From Cololabis saira (taxonomy: Eukaryota; Chordata; Actinopteri; Beloniformes; Belonidae), in NCBI RefSeq assembly GCF_033807715.1, contig NC_084599.1:30278125-30342124 (forward strand): DNA of 64,000 bases. Reading direction: 5' to 3'. The notes under the pieces are model-generated. The model worked only from the letters and a program-made list of their open reading frames with translations. It did no database searches and was not told where the DNA came from. A program made the position numbers and the translations under genes. Shown one piece after another: positions 13,324 through 24,050 of the stretch (the stretch's first letter is position 1; the number at the start of each line of letters is the position of its first letter).

Positions 13324-14118
13324 TACGACGGAGTATTAGGGCCAAACTAAGACAAAAAAAAAAATTGGAAATTACGAGAATAAAGTCATAATATGAGAAT
13401 AAAGTCGTAACATTACGAGAATAAAGTCATAATGTTGCGAGAATAAAGTCGTAATAGAATAAAGTCATAATATTATGAGAATAAAGTCGTAACATTACGA
13501 GAATAAAGTCATAATGTTGCGAGAATAAAGTCGTAATAGAATAAAGTCATAATATTATGAGAATAAAGTCGTAATATTACGAGAATAAAGTCATAATATT
13601 ATGAGAATAAAGTCGTAACATTACGAGAATAAAGTCATAATGTTGCGAGAATAAAGTCGTAATAGAATAAAGTCATAATATTATGAGAATAAAGTCGTAA
13701 TATTACGAGAATAAAGTCGTAAAATTACGAGAATAAAGTCGTACCATTACGAGAATAAAGTCGTAATGTTGCGGGAATAAAGTCGTAATATTATGAGAAT
13801 ATAATTTATGAGAACTCTAACAGGAAGAGCTTCTTCTCCCTGTGTTAAAATGAGGAATATTGAGCATCTTGTGAAGTTATATTTATATATTTATAATATA
13901 TTATGACTTTATTCTCGTAATATTATGACTTTATTCTCGTAATTTTACGACTTTATTCTCGTAATATTATGACTTTATTTTCGTAATTTTACGACTTTAT
14001 TCTCGTAATATTATGACTTTATTCTCGTAATTTTACGACTTTATTCTCATTACATTATGACTTTATTCTCGTAATTTCCTTTTTTTGTTTTTTTGTTTGG
14101 CCCTAATACTCCGTCGTA
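13324..14118. mobile_element. Palindrome-array inverted-repeat element, 6 bp duplication
   Basis: The ends TACGACGGAGTATTAGGGCC and its reverse complement at 14099-14118 are a perfect inverted repeat, flanked by CATTTG at 13318-13323 and 14119-14124. The left arm (about 13362-13800) is made of some twenty copies of a roughly 20-22 bp unit built on GAATAAAGTCGTAATATTACGA; the right arm (about 13899-14080) holds the same unit in opposite orientation. A spacer of about 100 bp separates them. No protein is coded, so it is non-autonomous. The superfamily is uncertain; 6-7 bp duplications have been described for the Dada and IS3EU groups, which is only a lead. Confidence 0.88.
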
Positions 14119-14124
14119 CATTTG

Positions 14125-15566
14125 CACTGACATGGAATATCAAATAAAACTGCAAACATCAAAACATGACCAGTTTCCTCAAATGCCAGAATATTTCAAG
14201 AAGTTTACAAAATTTAACCCAAGCAGATATTTACAGGAACTTGAGTCTTGATTATCCAACAAGCAGGATCTACATGGGGGAGTCTCGTAAGCTTCCTCAA
14301 AACTTCAGACGGGACCACGCGTTGTTTGACCGTTCAGTCTGGGTATTTTAGTATTGTATCAGTCTGAGCCATCATTGCATGCAGTCATCTGGAAAACTCT
14401 ACAACTGTTAACTTCCTCCTCTGTCAGCACCTGAACCTTAAACTATTGTGGGCTCACAGACAGCCCCTCACCCCCCCAACACACACACACAAACATCCAG
14501 AATGGCATAATCAGGAGACATGCATGCTTGCACACACACATAAAGATGGAGCATCAGAGGAAGGAAGGACGCATCTGCCTTCTTCACGCCGTCCATGAAT
14601 AAATGCACATGCAAATTCCCACTATTCTTCTACTTCTGCTGAAAGCCCGGGCTGGATGTATTCACATAATGAAACTTCGGAATGATTGTCCATTGTCGGC
14701 CTACACCAGATTAAAAAAGGAACGTCCCATTTTAACCATTTAACAATGGTTTAAAAAAACAGCGGCACATCTGCAGCTGTAGCCAAAGCCCTTGGATGTC
14801 CGTGACAGACGACATGCAAATGATGGCATCTCATTACACAACGTTTAGCTACACGAACAAATCTATTAAAACCTTTCATTTCACAGTAAAAGACAATTTT
14901 TTTTAGATTATTTGGCTTTTTACAAAAATGTAAACACAACTCTGAAATTAACCTGACATATGATTGTTTGTACACAGTATTTTTATGGACTGTAGGATTT
15001 ATTTAAGAAAACTGACCACGTGAGCATTATCAGGAATATACACCAACCTGGGGCTTTTAGGTGTCATTTCCATGTATGGGATATGTTTTAAACTTTTTTG
15101 TTTTTCTTGAATTTGATGCTGAGTAAGTTTTGAAAAAGCTGACAATTGCAGCAATGTTAAAAAAAAACCCAAACACAGTTGATGTACGAATGAATGACAA
15201 GTTTTAGACGGTAAAACTAAACAGTGATTGGAAAGACGCTAACCAGCTGTTCAAAGATGAGAGCAAAGGCACTAACAAGCCACTGCAGAAGTGTGCAATA
15301 CAAAGCAACGCTTCAATCACTCATTTCACAAGTATTGATTTCACATATTAAGGGATTGAAACAACTTTTCAAATTCTCTCTATAAAACAAGATTAGCAGA
15401 AATTGTCCCCTGTAACAAATGTAATTTCTCAATTGGCTTCTCAGTATTTCTAGGAATACATTTTTTATTGATGAAACTTCCTCCAAGGTTATTAGTTAAA
15501 ATATTAAATCACACACACCCCCACACCACGACCCCCCCTCCCCTTCACATAAAAGAAGAAAGAAAG

Positions 15567-15629
<63 letters not shown>

Positions 15630-16840
15630 AATAAACATATAATATATGTTAAAATATGTATTATATATGTTATATATTAAAAATGCATATATATGCCTTA
15701 GGTTTTTACCAACTTGGTATTAACCATTAATATATATACAGACAAAAAAAAGTTAAATTATCAAAAATAAAAACAGCCTGGGATCTCTGCTCAATAATTA
15801 TGTCTTTTCATCATTCATTCTGTGCTGTGAGGACTGACACCGCAGAGCTTTGATTTACACGATATAAGGTCAGCAAAAGTTAAAAGAATTTTCCTTGTTA
15901 ATAATTGAGACACTTAATGAGGAAAACACAGGGTGAGAAGGAGGACAAGAGGGAAAATTCCACAGGTGTGCGATAAAGTGAAGGCTTAGTTGGATCACAA
16001 GGGCACAGTTACACTTGCACACAAGTAAACCAAAGCCCACGCATATACAAACATTCTAAAGCATGCATGCAGATAGCTTAAATGTTGACTAAGTAGTTGT
16101 GAAATACTTGAGTGCGTGAGAGAGCAAACGGCAACAAATTATGATCTCCACTAAGGGTGTGTGAGGCAAAACCTATTTGACCAGACTAACACCCTTTGCA
16201 TATAACTGAATTTAATACAAGAAGGTACAATTCCACCCTCCCCGAGGCACGAACAGATACCCGCATGCATACAGTATGATGCGTAGCTGCAACGTCTTTG
16301 AAAATACAGGTTTAACTGCCTGAAAGTTGTCCACATGTTTGCTGTCTTTTAATGTGGGGAGTGAGGTTGTTGTGGTGTTTCATATTCACATGCAAAATAC
16401 ACACATTTTTCATTCAGGTGTTTTCGTAAATGAAGCTGGATGAGAATGTCTCTAACTTAAAAGCACTATGTAAGAGATATTTTGAGTTTCTTCCATGATA
16501 ATGTCCCAATGCATAAGAGACCAAGAGTCTCAATGTTTTAGTGGATAAAAGTCATATCTGGTAAACCTTTTTCAAAATAACATTCTTAAAACTGCTTGCA
16601 ATTTCGGTGTTGTACGAAATATAATACAAACTCAAAAACAAAGTTATTTTTCAAGACTAATTTATTCAAGTCAGGCCAGCAAATGATTTGAACAATAAAT
16701 AACGCCTCTTTTAAACACGTGGGTGAAACAAACCAATTAGAGTGCAGATAAAATTATGGAAAATGCTCCAACTTGATAAATATAATGTTAATTCGTGGCA
16801 TTCATTTCCGTTTAATAGATATTGATATGATTCCTGAGAT
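14125..16840. other. 2.7 kb without genes; A-run and (TA)n at 15565-15617
   Basis: The only clear structure is a poly(A) run followed by a TA microsatellite (about 15565-15617). The frames at 14166-14351, 14751-14975 and 16151-16336 are short and carry no domain. Nothing else stands out. Confidence 0.4.
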
Positions 16841-16846
16841 GATTAT

Positions 16847-17545
16847 TACGGAAGCGTATTGCTTCTCGTAGGTTGGAAACAGAGCAGATTTATTTATTTT
16901 TTATTAAAACCTTTCTCGGAATTCTGAGATAATTATCTCGTTAATTCAGAAAAACAGAGCAGATTTTTTTTTTCTCAAGTGAATGCAATACTACGGAGCC
17001 CCTATGGTGACATTTGAAAAAAATTAAATAATGCGTGGCCATGCATTAATAACTCGTGGCCATGAGTTAATATCTTGTGGCCACGAGATAATCAATACGT
17101 GGCCACGAGATAATTAATGCGTGGCTACGAGTTATTAATGTGTGGCCACGCATTATAATTTTTTTTTTCAAATGTCACAAGTTATTACTACACTCGCCAT
17201 GACAATACTCTTGCTCTTTAATATAAATAGACTATAATTACCGTTATTAATGATGAATAACCATCCCACCAAGGAAGTTGCATCCACGAAGTCCAGACAG
17301 TAGGTTAATGCCATCCACGAGTAAAATAATGCGTGGGCACGAGATACATAATGCGTGGCCACGCATTAATAACTCATGGCCACTCATTAATAACTAGTGG
17401 CCACGAGTTCATATCTCGTGGCCACAAGATATTAACTCGTGGCCACTAGTTATTAATGCGTGGCCACAAGTTATTAATACGTGGCCACGCATTATTTTAT
17501 TTTTTCAAATGTCGCCAGAGGGGCTCCGTACAATACGCTTCTGTA
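16847..17545. mobile_element. Outer inverted-repeat MITE, 6 bp duplication GATTAT
   Basis: The ends TACGGAAGCGTATTG (16847) and, reversed from 17545, TACAGAAGCGTATTG match at 14 of 15 positions. GATTAT flanks both sides (16841-16846 and 17546-17551). Without the inner element the copy would be about 154 bp. Its body carries the perfect 14 bp palindrome GAGATAATTATCTC (16926-16939) and a repeated AACAGAGCAGATTT. It was broken by insertion of a second element at its right terminal repeat. Confidence 0.85.
16992..17530. mobile_element. Inner palindrome-array element, 6 bp duplication CAATAC
   Basis: The ends TACGGAGCCCCT and its reverse complement (17519-17530) are inverted repeats that continue as GACATTTGAAAAA versus the reverse of TTTTTCAAATGTC. 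CAATAC flanks both sides (16986-16991, 17531-17536). Two blocks (about 17030-17160 and 17325-17505) consist of tandem 20-odd bp units, each centred on GTGGCCAC and many of them full palindromes such as TAATACGTGGCCACG. About 160 bp of unrelated spacer lies between the blocks. No protein is coded. It sits inside the terminal repeat of the outer MITE and must be younger. Confidence 0.87.
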
Positions 17546-18474
17546 GATTATCACTTTATTATTCAGTTTTTATCATTTTTATGCTTCCTTTATTTTGGGC
17601 AACCCTCCCCACCCTCCCCCGTCGTCATCAGTCTCCCCGCGTCACGGTAAAGGGGCGGAGCCAGGACAACACATAGATGCGCCACGGGGTAACAATCACT
17701 GAGTTACTTTCTTCTAAGCATGGGCGTCAGCAGCTTTTGTAATGTGGGGGGGCCACTTTTTTGGGGGGGGGTCTGGGGGTCCTCCCCCAGAAAATTTTGA
17801 AAATAGTAGATTCAATTTCCCGCATTCTGGTGCATTTTGCACCCAAAATAATCTCTCTCTCTCTTTGTTTTTCCTTGGAGCTGGCATGGTCTGCAATTAC
17901 TGACTACTATTATGTTTTGGTTTAATTCATAGAGGACTGACACTGACAACTTTTTTGGCACTTTTTAGGCACTTTATTAAATGAGGATTAATGTCATGCA
18001 ACAAAGAATCTCTTGAAAAAAAAGTAATGAGGAAATACAAACTATTCAGTGACCTGCAGAACATACAACTATAACTCAATACCTGTTAAATGTTCCATAT
18101 CTTCACCCATCTCCTCTTTTATCTGTACATGCTTACAGCAGGATTTCTACAAATAGAACATAACCAGGGCTGCACATAAGTGGGCCGCCAGAGCGCATGC
18201 GCCGTCAAAATCCACAGTGCGCTGTCAATCTTGTGCTGCGAAGCGCTTTTGCGTACCAACAGCTGGGGCTCATATTATTGGTTGTGGCCAGACCAGAACA
18301 CTAATATTAAAACATCTATTGGGAGAGCTTTTCCCCAGAACCGCCACTCAAAGTTGGTACTGGCCAATCACAGCGCGTCCTTACTCCCCCTCCATGCTCG
18401 TTGCAGCGGTGGGTTGGGCAGGAAGAGAGGTAAGGATCAGCTTTACTGAACAAACCCCGACACGTTTCGTCAAA

Positions 18475-18609
18475 ATGTCCAAGAAGCAAGCGCCATTAAG
18501 TAATTATTTTGGCGTTCCACCACCACCAACTACAAAGAGACGCCAAACTGAACCACTACCCGAATCAAACAGAAAACATGTGTTCGCCGAGAAGTGGCTG
18601 CATGATGTT
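18475..18609 (+). pseudogene. hAT-type transposase N-terminal fragment
   Basis: From the ATG at 18475 about 45 codons read MSKKQAPLSNYFGV, a proline run, KRRQTE and then KHVFAEKWLHDV. A basic start followed by a short (L/S)-x-(Y/F)F motif and then an F-x-x-KWL run is the usual start of hAT transposases of the DUF4371/ZMYM1-like type. The frame then runs into a hairpin MITE (18608-18697), so the finger and catalytic domains are lost. A CpG-rich, possibly promoter-like stretch precedes it at 18180-18470. Confidence 0.5.
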
Positions 18610-18697
18610 ACGCGGCGACGCGCACCATACGTTCGCGGTCCCGCGTATCCTTCCCCGTAAGCTCTGCGTTGGTGCAACGCGGAACCATAAATCAGCC
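18608..18697. repeat. Hairpin MITE relic, copy A
   Basis: The right arm CTCTGCGTTGGTGCAACGCG followed by GAACCATAAATCAGCC matches arms of three other copies in this window (20691, 22177, 28752). The left part is CpG-rich but lacks its outer arm. It interrupts the transposase frame of the surrounding hAT element. Confidence 0.65.
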
Positions 18698-19621
18698 AGT
18701 GTCCGTCACTGCGTGCAGCAGCAGCGTGCCTGCACCAGCAAGGTGCTCTCTGATTATGGCTCACAGTTTATGAAAACCCCAAATAAAAAATAAATTAGAG
18801 AATATTTTATGAAATCAATAAACAATTCCATCATCAAAATTATAACAAATAAAAGGTTCAACATATCTTGCTTTGCATGTAATAAGACTAGGTAATTAGT
18901 TTCACCTTTTAAGTTTTATTATTGAAATAGATGAACTTTTACACCATATTCTAGTTGAATTATTGAAATAAATTAACTCTTACACCATATTCTAGTTGAA
19001 TTATTGAAATAAATTAACTTTGTAAAGGACCATATTGAGCCATAAATAAATAATAATATATAAATATCGTTTTGCCTATAACTCATTCCTTTATCTCTCT
19101 TTTATCGATCCCGCGAGACGGGTCACCGCGTTTTTGGAGCCCCAAGTCACATATCCAGGGGCTCCTCTGAGCACCAGACCTAAATAATTATGTGCAGCCC
19201 TGAACATAACCATCATACAAAGGCTCCAAACGTGTGACCTCTTTTGTCATTTGCAGACACAAACAGTGTTGGGCAAGTTACATCCAAAATATAATACATT
19301 ATATATTACTAGTTACTGTCATTTGAAAGTAATTAGTTACATTACAATATTACTATATCTGAATTGTAATGCGTTACACTACTTGTGTATTACTTTTGAG
19401 TTACTTTCAACAAAATAGCAAAAAAAGATAAATCTTGTCCCACTGGCAGATTTTTCTACTTATTTCAAGTGAAAATGTACTTGAAACAGGTGAAAATTGT
19501 CAAATAAGTTATTTTTCTGGTGTTATTTTTCTGGTGATGACTCTAAATGTTGAAATAGCAGTAAAACCACATTCATTGATGAAATGACATAAGGGATGGA
19601 AAGGAGGGATGGAAGTTTTAC

Positions 19622-20474
19622 AGGGGGGGATGATTTGGACCGTTTTTATTTCAGGGGGGATGATTTGGACCGTTTTTATTTCAGGGGGGATGATTTGGAC
19701 TGTTTTTATTTCAGGGGGGGATGATATGGACTGTTTTTATTTCAGGGGGGATGATTTGGACCGTTTTTATTTCAGGGGGGATGATTTGGACTGTTTTTAT
19801 TTCAGGGGGGATGATTTGGACCGTTTTTATTTCAGGGGGGATGATTTGGACTGTTTTTTTTTCAGGGGGGATGATTTGGACCGTTTTTATTTCAGGGGGG
19901 ATGATTTGGACTGTTTTTATTTCAGGGGGGATGATTTGGGCCGTTTTTATTTCAGGGGGGATGATTTGGACTGTTTTTATTTCAGGGGGGATGATTTGGG
20001 CCGTTTTTATTTCAGGGGGGATGATTTGGACTGTTTTTATTTCAGGGGGGATGATTTGGACCGTTTTTATTTCAGGGGGGATGATTTGGACCGTTTTTAT
20101 TTCAGGGGGGATGATTTGGACTGTTTTTATTTCAGGGGGGATGATTTGGGCCGTTTTTATTTCAGGGGGGATGATTTGGACTGTTTTTATTTCAGGGGGG
20201 ATGATTTGGACCGTTTTTATTTCAGGGGGGATGATTTGGACTGTTTTTATTTCAGGGGGGGATGATTTGGACTGTTTTTATTTCAGGGGGGATGATTTGG
20301 GCCGTTTTTATTTCAGGGGGGATGATTTGGACTGTTTTTATTTCAGGGGGGGTGATTTGGACCGTTTTAATTTCAGGGGGGGATGATTTGGACCGTTTTT
20401 ATTTCAGGGGGGATGATTTGGACTGTTTTTATTTCAGGGGGGGTGATTTGGACCGTTTTAATTTCAGGGGGGGT
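19622..20474. repeat. 30 bp minisatellite, about 28 copies
   Basis: The unit GGGGGGATGATTTGGACCG plus TTTTTATTTCA is repeated head to tail with very few changes. Position differences sort units into three types (GGACCG, GGACTG, GGGCCG) that often alternate, giving a 60 bp higher-order pattern. Because 30 is a multiple of three, several frames remain open and read as ten-residue repeats; these are not genes. There are no unique spacers, so it is not a CRISPR array. Confidence 0.97.
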
Positions 20475-20690
20475 GCCATCACATCACCCCTCATCCCCCC
20501 TCAACTCGAATAGGCCTACTGCTCACACGGAACTCAGAACTTCTTCATAAATAACTCCCAGAGAGAAAAAAAACACCAGCAAGCTAACAAACAAACCAAT
20601 AAAGCTCTCAGAGTTAACAAAACGAACCAGGAATCAACAACTCGCAGCTGTTTTAACCTCTCCTCCTGATGGGCTGCAGGTGTGGTTTAA

Positions 20691-20807
20691 GGCTGATTTA
20701 TGGTTCCGCGTTACACCAACGCAGGCCATACGCCGTGGGTTACGCGAACTACTGCGTACCCTACGGCGCAAGCTCTGCGTCGATTTAACGCGGAACCATA
20801 AATCCGC
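20691..20807. repeat. Hairpin MITE, complete copy B
   Basis: The left arm GATTTATGGTTCCGCGTTAC at 20695 is mirrored by the right arm ending CGCGGAACCATAAATC at 20805, and inner parts (CCAACGCAG versus CTGCGTCGA) also pair. The whole 117 bp can fold as one near-perfect hairpin. No clear target duplication was found. It lies within the 19264-21301 hAT. Confidence 0.8.
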
Positions 20808-21326
20808 TCTCACAGCGCGACTGACTGTGAGCCCGGCTCGGGCTCCTCGTCGCGCGCAGCTCCTCGCCGACTCCGCGCTCATATATATTTAATAAGTGTA
20901 TAAAGCCCATATATTAATAAAGCCTCACTTGGCCAGGCCCTAACGCTGAGACCATGGTAGATTTAAGTTACACGCGGACACGCCGCACTGTTGACTTTTC
21001 CCTGCCGGCTCTGCTCACTAACAGTCCCCACAAACAGTGTCCAGCGGCGCTACGTTCCGCCGCGCCGCGTTCCCAACGCTTTTTTCTGTTGTCGGGATGT
21101 CTCGCGGACGCGGTGTTGGTGAATTCTTTAAAAAACAACAGCTAAACGGGTTAAAATGCGTTGTAACGCGCGTCACTTAGATTGTAACGAGTAAAATATT
21201 ACCGAAAATTTATTAGTAATGCGTTATATTACTGCGTTACAGCAAATAGTAATACATTACTGTAATTGCGTTACTTTTGTAACGCGTTACCCCCAACACT
21301 GGACACAAATGACTGGCAAATCTCAT

Positions 21327-21685
21327 CTAGTTAAGTTTGTCAAGATGCTCTTGGTGGATGTGGCAAACAGCCACATTGTTCAAGCGCTTTTGAGTCATTG
21401 AAGAGCGCAGCCAGTTCTTGAGCCTTCTTAAGGAAAAACTTCTCTCAGCCTCTGCTGAGGAGCATGGCACAACAAGAAGAAGCCTGACCAACACTTCTAC
21501 TTGAGTGAACAGACCTGGAACCTCTGGCAGCATAGCTCTCAATGTATCCACCACTTCACTGACTGTGCTGCAGGGATACTGAAGTTTGAACATGGCCAGC
21601 TGTACCTCCAACGAATGGTGGTTTAGTTCTGGGTACGAACTGACCACATCCACATCCTCCACCTTTCCAGTTATTAACACTTTAT
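21327..21685 (-). pseudogene. hAT transposase C-terminal domain
   Basis: The minus strand stays open from about 21752 and codes a run ending with PCSSAEAERSFS, then LRRLKNWLRSSM, TQKRLNNVAVCHIHQE and a stop at 21327. The SSAEAER-SFS-LRRLK core and the TQKRLN-LA-CH tail are the conserved C-terminal dimerisation domain of the DUF4371/ZMYM1-like hAT group. About 120 codons are intact. The first codons after the frame's ATG (21690-21752) come from inserted sequence that starts at CAGTGGCGGCTGG, so the true exon is truncated there. It is the only coding part left of the outer 17719-22637 transposon. Confidence 0.85.
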
Positions 21686-22176
21686 ATATCAGTGGCGGCT
21701 GGTGACTGAAAAAATTGGGGAGGTTGGGAGGAAAACCAACCCACGGCGTCATGTTATTTTATATTAGTTGACTACTTATCCCTATTTTCTTATATAAAAA
21801 AAAAAGTAAAAGAATGGCTTAAGATTTCTTAACAACAACATCATTTTATTCAATCCTGTTGTTTCCAGATGAACCATACAGGCCTACTACAGTATTTATC
21901 AAGGATGTGAGGTGTAACAAGAAGCAGGCCAGTGTTCAACACCTGTGAAGGCTCCCAGTACGTCACAGTGGGAATTTTACACAACACCCTCTGATTTAAA
22001 AAGAAAAAACTAGTTTTCTAGGGACAAAATAAAATCCCAGAATGCTTTTAGTCGTCATACAGCGAGAAATATATATTTTACTTACTTTACTTATAATATT
22101 CACTCAGTGAATGTACATAATCACTTTTTTGCACGTTTTTTGCAACCTCGCCAGAATAAAGGCTGCCGGCTCCGGA

Positions 22177-22279
22177 GCTGATTTATGGTTCTGCGTTACA
22201 CCAACGCAGAGCCTACGGCGTAGGCGACGCGGCACCGCGCAATGTACGCCGTACGCTACGCCGTAGGCTCTGCGTCGAT
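22177..22279. repeat. Hairpin MITE, copy C (right arm truncated)
   Basis: Starts with GCTGATTTATGGTTCTGCG and continues with CACCAACGCAGAGCCTACGG; the inner complementary part CCGTAGGCTCTGCGTCGA is present, but the outer right arm is replaced by a TATATATATA run. It is part of the same family as copies A, B and D. Confidence 0.75.
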
Positions 22280-23561
22280 ATATATATAAGCTGGCTGTGT
22301 TTGACCATGGAACAACGCAATTTTGCTGTTTGGCCACTCAAGGTAAAACTTGGTAACTTACTTAATTTGTCCATCTCGGCATCTCCACATCGGCTTGCCT
22401 CAGACTGACTGAATGTTTTGAATGATGCTGCTGCTGCTGCCGTGTTAAAAAACAGAAGTAAAACGCGGAGTGGATTTCTGTAGATATGGGTAATCTCCTA
22501 CTCATAAAGTGGAACGGATTTGATTGTGAAGCAATGAAAACACGCTGGACTAGCAAATGTGGGGGGGGTCCGAACGACTTTTTTTCAAGAGTGGGGGGGA
22601 CGCGTCCCCCTCAAAATATATGGTGGCGACGCGCATGCTTCTAAGTAATGCATTAGAGTATTCGTTACTGACAGAAGTAACAGCGTTGCTGTGACACGTT
22701 ACTACTCAGCACTGATTTTAATTTTAAGTCACGTCGCTGCAGGGTTAATGGAGAAGAAACCACCGGAAGGGACTTGACAAAGAATCAACCCCAATGTGGA
22801 GGTGAGGTGGTCTGAGGAGGAAACGGTGTCCTTTCAACTAGTGCAAACCAAATTATTCTGACTTAAACTATAGTTTTCAGGCTCTTTCTCACCGTCAATT
22901 TTAAACTTGTAGTGTTTCCAACTTGGGTCAGTTCCAGTTCAGTTTTCACATAGAGAAATGTGTAAAGCTACCACAATGCATTACTTTAACCAGTGTTTCT
23001 CAATCCTGGTCCTCGTGGGCCCCTGTCCTGCATGTTTTAGACATGTTTCCCTGCACCAACACACCTGATTCTAATTAAAGGTCCTCATTGTTTCTTTTTA
23101 TCTTGTTTATTTGTTTTCACATATAGAAAACATTTGTAACACAATATAAAAGTAGAAAGAAATGTGAAGGAGAAAGCCTAAAAACCCTCCAGGGGCTTGA
23201 GAAGTGGCTTTCTCCATTTACATACATCCAGAGCATTGGAAAGCAGACACAATTTATAAAATTAAAGGGGGGAGGGGGGACAGTATAACTAAATACAGAA
23301 ACATTAAACAAAAATCAATAAAAAATGATAAGATTTGGTACACCTGGGGCCTGTACTACGAAGCGGGATTTGGGGTTAGCGAGGTAACTTCAGGTTTAAC
23401 CCTGGGTTTTCAGGACTACGACGGTGGTTCACTTCTTAGCGGGGCACATCGCCATGGTAACTTATGCTGAACCGCTAACCTGCTCCGGAGCAGGTTATGT
23501 TCGAGATACAGATCGCCGGGTATAAAAGCACCGCCCACTGACCAATCAGCTCTCTTGGAAA

Positions 23562-23697
23562 ATGACATGCCCTTTCGAAGAGAAACCAGTGGAGCATTGG
23601 TGCGCGGATCGTGAGAGGATCCCTCCGAAGAGAACGCGTATTCAGGGACCACCAAAACCCCTTTGCTTTCCCTGATGAGTACCTGTATAAACGATCC
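23562..23697 (+). pseudogene. Harbinger transposase N-terminal fragment
   Basis: An ATG at 23562 starts MTCPFEEKPV; after a frameshift near 23595 the frame GARIVRGSLRRERVF continues into FRDHQNPFAFPDEYLYKR. The RRERVFRD-(x)-NP-FP-(D/E)YLY(E/K)R pattern is the conserved start of HARBI1-like transposases in fish. It stops where an A-rich insertion begins at about 23698, so the DDE catalytic domain is missing. Confidence 0.75.
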
Positions 23698-24050
23698 AGA
23701 AAAAAAGGAAAAAAAGAAAAAAGAGGTGGAGGAGAAAATAAAAAATAAATCAATCAATGAATAAATAAAACAAATCATCACCCAAAATCCGATGTACAGT
23801 CAATCCAAAACTAATACCAATTAAATAAATAAATCAAGAAGAAATGAAAAAGAAGATGCATTTGTAAGGGGATAGCAAAAAAGGGATTTTCAATTTCGTC
23901 CCTCGAACATTCTGAGAAGTCACTTTAAAATACTAAATACCCCCCTCCTGAAAAAATTAAAAATTAAATAAAATAAATAAAAAAAACCCAATTCTTTGGT
24001 ACAGCATCAGCACATCGGTCAACAACAATAGTTATAGAACCAATATATAC

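Larger units (their letters stand above)
18165..19202 (+). mobile_element. hAT element with AACATAAC duplication
   Basis: The ends CAGGGCTGCACATAA and, reversed, CAGGGCTGCACATAA are an inverted repeat with perfect AACATAAC copies at 18157-18164 and 19203-19210. The plus strand holds a transposase N-terminal fragment (18475-18609) that is cut by a hairpin MITE relic. The rest is AT-rich and non-coding, including a short 52 bp direct repeat near 18945-19020. It is non-autonomous in its present state. Confidence 0.88.
19264..21301. mobile_element. hAT element with GACACAAA duplication and minisatellite
   Basis: The ends CAGTGTTGGGCAAGTTAC and, reversed, CAGTGTTGGGGGTAACGC share the CAGTGTTGGG core, and perfect GACACAAA copies flank it (19256-19263, 21302-21309). 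Subterminal DNA is rich in GTTAC/GTAAC motifs on both sides. Inside are an 850 bp array of a 30 bp unit and a complete hairpin MITE (20691-20807). A short frame at 21098 starting MSRGRGVGEFFKKQ may be a leftover transposase start, but it ends after some 27 codons. This element is inserted in the 17719-22637 hAT. Confidence 0.87.
17719..22637 (-). mobile_element. hAT transposon, 4.9 kb, invaded by later elements
   Basis: Left end CATGGGCGTC and right end, reversed, CATGCGCGTC are a short inverted repeat followed on both sides by a G-run-rich block. Perfect 8 bp copies of CTTCTAAG flank it (17711-17718 and 22638-22645), as expected for hAT. The minus strand at 21327-21685 codes the transposase C-terminal domain, which identifies the class. 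Two other hAT elements and hairpin MITEs lie inside; removing 18165-19202 and 19264-21301 with their duplications leaves about 1.8 kb. The right 0.95 kb starts with CAGTGGCGGCTGG at 21694, which resembles another hAT end, but no partner end was found. Confidence 0.75.

Noticed and set aside
13362..14080. Centromeric or CRISPR-type array
   Set aside because: The units lie in opposite orientations within perfect terminal inverted repeats and a 6 bp duplication, so a transposon explains them.
18180..18470. CpG-rich promoter of a host gene
   Set aside because: It lies within a hAT element with perfect target duplications, directly upstream of that element's transposase start.
19622..20474. CRISPR-like array
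   Set aside because: The units are directly adjacent without unique spacers, the DNA is vertebrate and there are no cas genes.
19609..20513. Long open frames of ten-residue repeats (RGDDLDRFYF and MIWTVFISGG types)
   Set aside because: The 30 bp tandem unit is a multiple of three and contains no stop in two frames, so open frames arise automatically. There is no start context, domain or neighbouring exon.
20890..21160. Start of a host gene (short MSRGRGVGEFFKKQ frame)
   Set aside because: The frame ends after about 27 codons and lies inside the 19264-21301 hAT; a decayed transposase start is more likely.
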